Below the pieces are notes generated by a model. It had not been told where the DNA came from. It searched no databases and worked only from the letters and a program-made list of their open reading frames with translations. Position numbers and translations under genes: made by a program. DNA of 37,760 nt from Acidimicrobiaceae bacterium (lineage in GTDB: Bacteria; Actinomycetota; Acidimicrobiia; Acidimicrobiales; Bog-793), in contig JAODBO010000153.1 in the NCBI GenBank assembly GCA_025464005.1, forward strand, positions 1 to 37,760. Direction: 5' to 3'. Each line of letters starts with the position of its first letter. Position 1 is the stretch's first letter. Below are positions 33,655 to 37,760 of this stretch, piece by piece.

Positions 33655-33795
33655 GGCGCTACACACTCCAGAAGGGCCGCGACCGAGCAAACGCCTCTGG
33701 CGCACGGAGACCCGGTCACCGCGGCGCGAGTTCATGCCGGAGAGCCACAGATCATCGCCGGCTCAAAGCCGCGAGACCGCCCACAATCAGTCCTG

Positions 33796-33810
33796 ATGAA
33801 ACAGTTTCAT
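33796..33810. repeat. 15-bp palindrome ATGAAAC-A-GTTTCAT
   Basis: A perfect inverted repeat with 7-base arms and a single central base, extended by an outer T/A pair. It has the form of a dimeric regulator operator and loosely recalls the TGAAAC...GTTTCA boxes of KdgR-type regulators of pectin catabolism. It lies about 140 bases beyond the permease stop rather than before a visible gene, so the role is unclear. Confidence 0.55.
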
Positions 33811-33818
33811 GAGCTCGT

Positions 33819-33912
33819 GACCTATCGGACGACCGTCGAAATCCGTCGGCTCTGTCAATTCGCGACTCAGGCCTTCGCTCGTTCTCGTCCGCCTACGTCG
33901 TACGGATAGGTC
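33819..33912. repeat. imperfect 15-16 bp inverted repeat enclosing about 62 bases
   Basis: The left arm begins GACCTATCGGACGAC at 33819; the right arm, read on the other strand from 33912, begins GACCTATCCGTACGAC. They differ by one mismatch and one base insertion. The spacing and the lack of an internal gene would fit the ends of a tiny non-autonomous element or a large hairpin. No target duplication was recognised. Confidence 0.4.
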
Positions 33913-33981
33913 CGAAATGAGTGGGTCGCAGCTCCGAGCCTCTCTCGAGCGCGTCGTCGCTCCGCATCGGCCGTCGGCGCA

Positions 33982-35130
33982 TCAGGGGTACACGATCCGG
34001 CTGATCGCGAACTCGCGGTTGCCACCGCGCTCTGAAGCGGTCGTCTCGCCGGACGCGACGGCGCCGAGCCGTTCGAAGATGCGCGCCCCCATTGACTCGA
34101 TGCTTTCAGTCCCCTCGAGGATCGCCCCGGCGTTCATGTCGATGTCCGAGCCCATCCTGGCGGACAACGCGCTGTTGGACGCGATCTTGATGCAGGGTGC
34201 GATCGGCGAGCCGGTCGGCGTGCCGCGCCCGGTCGTGAAGACGACGACCTGTGCCCCGCCGGCGACCATCCCGACCATCTGCTCGATGTCATGTCCCGGC
34301 GTGTCCATCAAGTTGAGGCCACGCACGCTCGGTCGCGTCGCGAACTCGAGCACGTCGACGACCGGCGCTCGGCCACCCTTCTTGGCTGAGCCGAGCGCCT
34401 TCTCCTCGATGGTCGTCAACCCCCCTGCCTGGTTGCCCGGTGTCGGCTGCGCGCCGCGGACGTCGATCCCGAGGTCGCGGATCGCGGTCTCGAACGCTCC
34501 CACGAACTCGAGCACGCGCCGCGCCACATCCGGTGAGACGGCTCGCAACGCCAAAGCATCCTCGGCACCGATGAGCTCGGGGGTCTCGCCGAGGATCGCT
34601 GTGCCGCCCGCGGCCACCAAGAGGTCGCTGGCGACGCCGACTGCCGGATTGGCTGTGATGCCCGACAGTCCGTCGGACCCACCGCACTCAAGGCCGAGAA
34701 TCAGGTCCTCCCAACCAATCGGCTCGCGCCGGTGCGACTGAGCGGTCTCGATCATCGAAGCGACGACCCGCCTCCCGGCCTCGACCGCGCCAGCGGTGCC
34801 GCGATGGGCCGCCAGCGTCACGAACTCGACCGCCTGGCCCGCCGCCGCGGCCGCTTCGGCTGCCCAGACGTCGCTAGCGTCGATCCCCACGAACAGCACG
34901 GATGCAACATTCGGATTGGTGACGAACCCGACGATCGTTCTCCTGATGCGTCCGGTGTCGGCGAGCTCGTGGCCCGTGACCTCGTGGGTCACGGCGACGC
35001 ACGCCGGCTCCCCGTCGGCGATCTGCCTCACTGCTGCGTTCGCCGGAGCGCGCACAGGGACGACGAGCACGTGGTTCCTGACGCCGACCAGCCCATTCGG
35101 CCGGCGATATCCGGTCAGGACGGGATTCAC
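33982..35130 (-). CDS. UxaA-family dehydratase large subunit, C-terminal motifs intact
   Basis: A 382-aa member of the altronate/galactarate dehydratase (UxaA/GarD/SuyB) large-subunit family. It keeps the C-terminal landmarks: LGLECGGSDGLSGITANPAVG (Cys149), ETPELIGAEDALALRA, PTPGNQAGGLTTIEEKALG, LNLMDTPGHDIEQM and FTTGRGTPTGSPIAPCIKIASN. In the N-terminal part it keeps GYRRPNGLVGVRNHVLV but has lost the family cysteines: the HxxGC site reads THEVTGHE and the GLGCE site reads GIDASD. GTG at 35130 shares GTGA with the paralogue upstream. The pair of large subunits plus the SAF protein may form one enzyme acting on a sugar acid. Confidence 0.83.
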   Translation of the reverse strand: MNPVLTGYRRPNGLVGVRNHVLVVPVRAPANAAVRQIADGEPACVAVTHEVTGHELADTGRIRRTIVGFVTNPNVASVLFVGIDASDVWAAEAAAAAGQAVEFVTLAAHRGTAGAVEAGRRVVASMIETAQSHRREPIGWEDLILGLECGGSDGLSGITANPAVGVASDLLVAAGGTAILGETPELIGAEDALALRAVSPDVARRVLEFVGAFETAIRDLGIDVRGAQPTPGNQAGGLTTIEEKALGSAKKGGRAPVVDVLEFATRPSVRGLNLMDTPGHDIEQMVGMVAGGAQVVVFTTGRGTPTGSPIAPCIKIASNSALSARMGSDIDMNAGAILEGTESIESMGARIFERLGAVASGETTASERGGNREFAISRIVYP

Positions 35131-35957
35131 ATCGACCGCGCGACCCGGCGGAGCAGAAAGTCGCTCGCACCTCTCCGCTCGGCCGCGACCTCGCGCCCTT
35201 TGAAGACCTCGATCGCGGTCGCCCACACGGACTGCGCCACGTCGTCATCGGTGCGCCCGGCACCGACGAGGTCGAACTCGTCAGGCATCGCTTCGTAGAG
35301 CGCTGCATCGCCGGCCACGGCGACAACCGGGCAGATGGCGAACCCAACCGCAGCCTCACCCGGTCCGCACCACGAGACGATGACCTGCGCACCCGCGCGA
35401 GCCAGATCCGGGTGGCAGCTTGCCCCCGGCGGCATGTCGACCTCTGGGAGGACGACGCGGGCACCCTCTCGTTGCACGATGGCGTTCAGTGAGCCGGCAA
35501 ACGGAGCCGACCTGCTGTCGAGGCCGAGCACTACCTCGTCGAGGGCGCCTTGACTCCTAGTCGTTCGCTCGGCCTCGGAGCGAAGGATCGCCAGGAGCTC
35601 CCGACCGCGCAGAACGGCCGCCGACGTACCACCTGTGGTCTGGATACCGACGAACGCGACGTGCCCCCCCTGGCGCTCGATTCGCTCGGCGATCTGACCA
35701 CCTTGCACCGTCTCGCAGCCAAGACCCACGACGAGCGCTCCTCCGACGTTCGCGTGAACGCCGAGCGCCGAGAAGACGTCGTCTGTGTGGACGACGTCGT
35801 CTCCCACTTCGGCACAGCCGTGCTGGTGCGAGATGGCGACCGCGTCGACGCCGGCGATCGTCCGGGCGACCACGGTCGAGCAGATGACCGACGGCAGCAC
35901 GAGAAGATGGTTGCGAGCACCAAGTGCTCCCGACGCTCTCCGGTAGCCGGTGATCAC
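35127..35957 (-). CDS. UxaA-family dehydratase large-subunit paralogue, N-terminal motifs intact, C-terminal part degenerate
   Basis: A 276-aa paralogue of the following gene. It keeps the N-terminal landmarks GYRRASGALGARNHLLVLPSV with Cys26, SHQHGCAEVGDD (Cys48) and VVGLGCETVQGGQ (Cys81). Where the family has GLECGGSDGLSG it reads GLDSRSAPFAG, and about 100 residues with the GNxAGGxTTxEEK block are missing before a divergent end (AICPVVAVAGDAALYEAM). So it holds what its partner lost and lacks what its partner keeps. GTG at 35957 shares GTGA with the SAF gene. The reading frame is intact and codon use looks normal, which argues against a simple pseudogene. Confidence 0.78.
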   Translation of the reverse strand: MITGYRRASGALGARNHLLVLPSVICSTVVARTIAGVDAVAISHQHGCAEVGDDVVHTDDVFSALGVHANVGGALVVGLGCETVQGGQIAERIERQGGHVAFVGIQTTGGTSAAVLRGRELLAILRSEAERTTRSQGALDEVVLGLDSRSAPFAGSLNAIVQREGARVVLPEVDMPPGASCHPDLARAGAQVIVSWCGPGEAAVGFAICPVVAVAGDAALYEAMPDEFDLVGAGRTDDDVAQSVWATAIEVFKGREVAAERRGASDFLLRRVARSM

Positions 35958-36250
35958 GACTGATGCTCCGCCCCGGGCAGTCGCGCACTGGCGACGTTAT
36001 GCACGTGGACATGCCGGCCCGCTTCAATCTCGGACGTGGCCACACCGATCACCTCGCCATATTTGACGATCTTCTCCCCTCGCCCGATGCCACGCGTTGC
36101 CACCTTGTGACCGAACGGGATCTCCTCGAGGACGATGATCTCTTGGCCCGACAAATCGAGCACATCACCGGCGATCGCGGCGACAACCGCCACGACGACA
36201 TTGTCGGCTGGATCGAGCTGCAGGAAAGTCGGCGGCGCGACCTCCGTCAC
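35954..36250 (-). CDS. SAF-domain small subunit of a UxaA/SuyA-type dehydratase
   Basis: A 98-aa stand-alone SAF domain. It begins LQLDPADNVVVAVVAAIAGD and contains IPFGHKVATRGIGRGEKIVKYG and IGVATSEIEAGRHVHVHNV, the standard N-terminal domain of altronate dehydratase, here a separate protein as in SuyA of sulfolactate lyase. GTG at 36250 has no clear ribosome-binding site of its own but overlaps the stop of a 31-codon upstream open frame with a strong site. It is the first recognised enzyme gene of the three-gene dehydratase set. Confidence 0.88.
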   Translation of the reverse strand: MTEVAPPTFLQLDPADNVVVAVVAAIAGDVLDLSGQEIIVLEEIPFGHKVATRGIGRGEKIVKYGEVIGVATSEIEAGRHVHVHNVASARLPGAEHQS

Positions 36251-36342
36251 AGGACGCTGCCCGTTCTCGCTCGTCGGCGCGGAAGCGTGCGAGCCGACGC
36301 CTCGTGGCTCCCTGCCTTCTCGCTCTCTCGGTCCGGTCTCAC
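36247..36342 (-). CDS. possible 31-codon leader peptide upstream of the SAF gene
   Basis: A strong ribosome-binding site (AAAGGAG) stands 5-6 bases before GTG at 36342. The frame runs 31 codons, is rich in Arg, Ser and Glu, and ends in a TGA that overlaps the SAF GTG as GTGA (36247-36250). The SAF gene has no good site itself, so this small frame may bring ribosomes to it. It resembles no known protein. The alternative is that it is a decayed N-terminus. Confidence 0.4.
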   Translation of the reverse strand: MRPDRESEKAGSHEASARTLPRRRARTGSVL

Positions 36343-36449
36343 GGCCTCTCCTTTGGAACAGGTGCTCGGTGCTCCAGCCGAGTAAGCAGGCTCAATCGTG
36401 CTGTTCGATCTTGCGGAGCGCCCCCGTCGGGGAGGAAGGGGGCCTTGAC

Positions 36450-36680
36450 GAGTATGCGACATGTACCTGGGCGTGATCCCCATCCCGACGTTGGCGACTT
36501 CGAGGTTCTCGACGTTCCAGTAATCCCCATCTTGCACCCAGACGCCGTTCCGCTGCTCCCGGAGATGATCGGAAGTGTTGTGCCCGACCGATAATCCGTG
36601 ATCGGCCCCGGATCTGAGGACGAAGTGCCGCCGCCGTCCAGAGGACCGAGCTCGCCGTCAGAGGCATCACCATCCCCAAG
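36450..36680 (-). pseudogene. frameshifted remnant of a right-handed beta-helix repeat protein
   Basis: Read leftward, one frame gives GPITDYRSGTTLPIISGSSG (around 36630-36550) and a second frame then gives NGVWVQDGDYWNVENLEVAN with VGMGIT (around 36555-36475). Phrases of this kind in this order are typical of secreted parallel beta-helix proteins such as polysaccharide lyases. The two parts lie in different frames, there is no start, and the reading is lost after MGITPRYMSH. It is best seen as a decayed piece of a polysaccharide-acting enzyme gene, but the call rests on pattern recognition. Confidence 0.42.
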
Positions 36681-36761
36681 CTTTATTGTCGCCCGAGGCC
36701 GAAGACCTGGCCGTTCAGACCGTTGAGGTCACAACAACGGGCCACCTCATCTGGTAAGTAA

Positions 36762-36923
36762 ACCCTGTTCATGGTGCTTGAACCCGGCGATACCGTCAAT
36801 ACGGGGACTCCGGCGGGCGTCTCACTCGGGCACGATGATGTCGCTTGTCTCGTCCCCGCCCACCTCGTGGGGCTCGACGCCGACGGATTAGGAAGCCAGA
36901 GGCAGCTCCTCGGGCAGGCGTAG
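36762..36923 (+). pseudogene. 3' fragment of a fumarylacetoacetate hydrolase-family gene
   Basis: The rightward frame from 36762 to the TAG at 36921-36923 reads FMVLEPGDTVNTGTPAGVSL, later GLDADGLGSQRQ. This matches the C-terminal end of FAH-family enzymes (LxPGDVxxTGTPAGVG and GLGxQRQ). A TAA lies directly upstream in frame and no earlier part of the gene is recognisable, so about 50 residues remain of ~280. FAH-family members include hydrolases of diketo-deoxy sugar acids, which would fit the neighbouring catabolic genes. Confidence 0.65.
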
Positions 36924-36932
36924 ACCGAAGAG

Positions 36933-37604
36933 CTACACCGAGTCAGCAGTCATTGCGACACCGGGGGCCGCCTCGAAAAAAAGCGCGACGGCAACAGCCC
37001 CGGGATCGAGTACGCCCCGGCCAACCTCCCCGACGTAGCTGGCGCGGCCCCTCCGTGCCACGAGCTCAGCGGTTGATGCAGCGCCCGCACGTGCGGCGAC
37101 GGCGGCGGCCGCGAGCCCCTCGGCGAGACCGATCCCGGACCCGGCGGCATCTGTCAGGGCCTGTGCAGCGGGCGCCATCGCGTCCACCATCGTCGAGTCG
37201 CCGACTTCGGCACCTCCGAGGCGCTGGACTACCGCCGTCCCGGAGGCGACGGCCGAAGCCAGGGCCGCGAGACCGACCCCCGAGTCACCGGATTTGGCCC
37301 GGCCAAGCTCCCTGAAGAAGACGCCGAACAGCGGGCCGCTCGTACCACCGGCCCGCATGAACGCGGCTGAAAGCGGCTCGAACACCTCGCTCACCGAGCT
37401 CAGGTGCTCCGCGGCAGCGAGTGCCGCACACGCGCGCTCGAGGGGAACCTGGAGGTTGGTCCCGAAATCACCGTCCCCGGCGAGACGGTCGAGAGCGGTG
37501 AGCTCGACCCGACTCGACTCGAGGCGCGCCGCGAAGGTCTCGACCCAGGCGCGGGCTCGCGCGACGTCCAACGTCACTGCCGTCCCGAGCTCCTCGTCAG
37601 TCAT
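36933..37604 (-). CDS. dhaL: dihydroxyacetone kinase, ADP/ATP-binding subunit DhaL
   Basis: A 223-aa DhaL-type subunit. The metal/nucleotide site is in ALDRLAGDGDFGTNL (Asp39, Asp44, Asp46), followed by GGTSGPLFGVFFRELG, GDSTMVDAMAPAAQAL and ARRGRASYVGEVGRGVLDPG, all typical. The start is ATG at 37604, 20 bases after the dhaK stop. With DhaK it phosphorylates dihydroxyacetone or a related ketose such as a tetrulose; in this sugar-acid context a C4 ketose substrate is plausible. Whether the phosphate donor is ATP or a PTS DhaM protein cannot be seen here. Confidence 0.93.
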   Translation of the reverse strand: MTDEELGTAVTLDVARARAWVETFAARLESSRVELTALDRLAGDGDFGTNLQVPLERACAALAAAEHLSSVSEVFEPLSAAFMRAGGTSGPLFGVFFRELGRAKSGDSGVGLAALASAVASGTAVVQRLGGAEVGDSTMVDAMAPAAQALTDAAGSGIGLAEGLAAAAVAARAGAASTAELVARRGRASYVGEVGRGVLDPGAVAVALFFEAAPGVAMTADSV

Positions 37605-37624
37605 TCAGAGCTCAAGTCGCCCGA

Positions 37625-37760
37625 CTACCAGGTGAGCGCCGGCGTGCGCACCGGCGCCTCCCACAGCTCCACGAGCTGCTCGTCCGCCCTGGTCAGGGTC
37701 ACTGAGCATCCGGCCATGTCGAGCGAGGTGACGTAGGAGCCCACGAGCGATCCGGCGATC
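37625..37760 (-). CDS. dhaK: dihydroxyacetone kinase substrate-binding subunit DhaK, 3' end only
   Basis: Only the last 44 codons are in the window, ending in TAG at 37627-37625. They read IAGSLVGSYVTSLDMAGCSV, then a stretch containing ELWEAPVRTPALTW, which is the conserved C-terminus of DhaK. The residue that binds the substrate covalently (a His) lies in the part outside the window. dhaL follows 20 bases later, so the pair forms an operon entering from the right edge. Confidence 0.88.
   Translation of the reverse strand, partial: IAGSLVGSYVTSLDMAGCSVTLTRADEQLVELWEAPVRTPALTW

Larger units (their letters stand above)
33655..33981. other. gene-free convergent region with two inverted-repeat structures
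   Basis: No coding sequence is convincing here on either strand. Bases 33759-33771 form a short 5-bp stem (CGGCT-CAA-AGCCG) that might aid termination of the transporter operon, although there is no T run. A 15-bp perfect palindrome lies at 33796-33810 and a longer imperfect inverted repeat spans 33819-33912. Confidence 0.5.

Noticed and set aside
33759..33771. Intrinsic terminator after the transporter operon
   Set aside because: The stem is only 5 bp with no following T run, too weak to call a terminator.
35127..35957. The short UxaA paralogue as a plain pseudogene
   Set aside because: The frame is uninterrupted, both ends are coupled to neighbours, and the N-terminal motifs are intact; loss is limited to the half kept by its partner.
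36770..36772. Leftward small frame starting at this ATG (about 29 codons)
   Set aside because: No ribosome-binding site or homology, and it is antisense to the recognisable FAH remnant.
1..37760. tRNA genes, rRNA, CRISPR arrays, riboswitches or complete insertion sequences
   Set aside because: No cloverleaf, regular spaced repeats or transposase was recognised on reading; short or divergent RNA elements could still be missed without a covariance-model search.

Overview
This window is high-GC bacterial DNA from an actinomycete. The evidence is the gene order tilS-hpt-folE-folP-folB-folK-panC-nadB-nadC-coaX-lysS, a DUF2342-type zinc protease, a SigR/RsrA pair and DprE1/DprE2/UbiA homologues. 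An Acidimicrobiia-like or other non-mycobacterial lineage is my guess. Many starts are GTG or TTG, and neighbouring genes often share an NTGA stop/start overlap. I saw no rRNA, tRNA, CRISPR array or intact insertion sequence.

Region 1 (1-14242): the end of a polyprenyl diphosphate synthase gene runs rightward into a long leftward cofactor block. In transcription order (14242 to 1012) the block is a LapA-like membrane protein, a SigR-like sigma factor and its zinc anti-sigma factor, a zinc protease, tilS, hpt, folE, folP, a dual-specificity-phosphatase-like protein whose catalytic Cys is Gln, folB, folK, panC, nadB, nadC, coaX and lysS. It covers folate, pantothenate/CoA and NAD synthesis. ftsH and panD, common members of this block in other actinobacteria, are absent.

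Region 2 (14417-23148): two rightward genes (a multi-pass membrane protein and a short-type cis-prenyltransferase) meet a leftward operon. The operon encodes a two-propeller membrane-anchored protein, a phosphodiester-glycosidase-like protein, UbiA-type decaprenyl-phosphate phosphoribosyltransferase, DprE1, a DedA protein and DprE2. This looks like decaprenyl-phosphoryl-arabinose synthesis combined with a possible lipid-carrier flippase and surface proteins. DprE1 carries Ala at the position of the benzothiazinone-target Cys.

Region 3 (23262-28250): a response regulator and histidine kinase precede a ferric-reductase-like transmembrane flavoprotein, an FMN-binding lipid- or membrane-anchored protein and ApbE. 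Together they suggest a flavinylated extracytoplasmic electron-transfer chain.

Region 4 (28343-37760) looks like an accessory catabolic island for a sugar acid or polyol, with visibly lower GC by eye. It has an FCD-type GntR regulator divergent from an enolase-superfamily dehydratase, a sugar ABC importer without its ATPase, and a three-gene altronate-dehydratase-like set: a SAF subunit plus two large-subunit paralogues that have lost opposite halves of the family's conserved Cys motifs. dhaL and the end of dhaK follow. Between them, 36251-36932 holds gene remains, including the 3' end of a fumarylacetoacetate-hydrolase-family gene and a frameshifted beta-helix fragment. The complementary large-subunit pair is the most unusual thing in the window.
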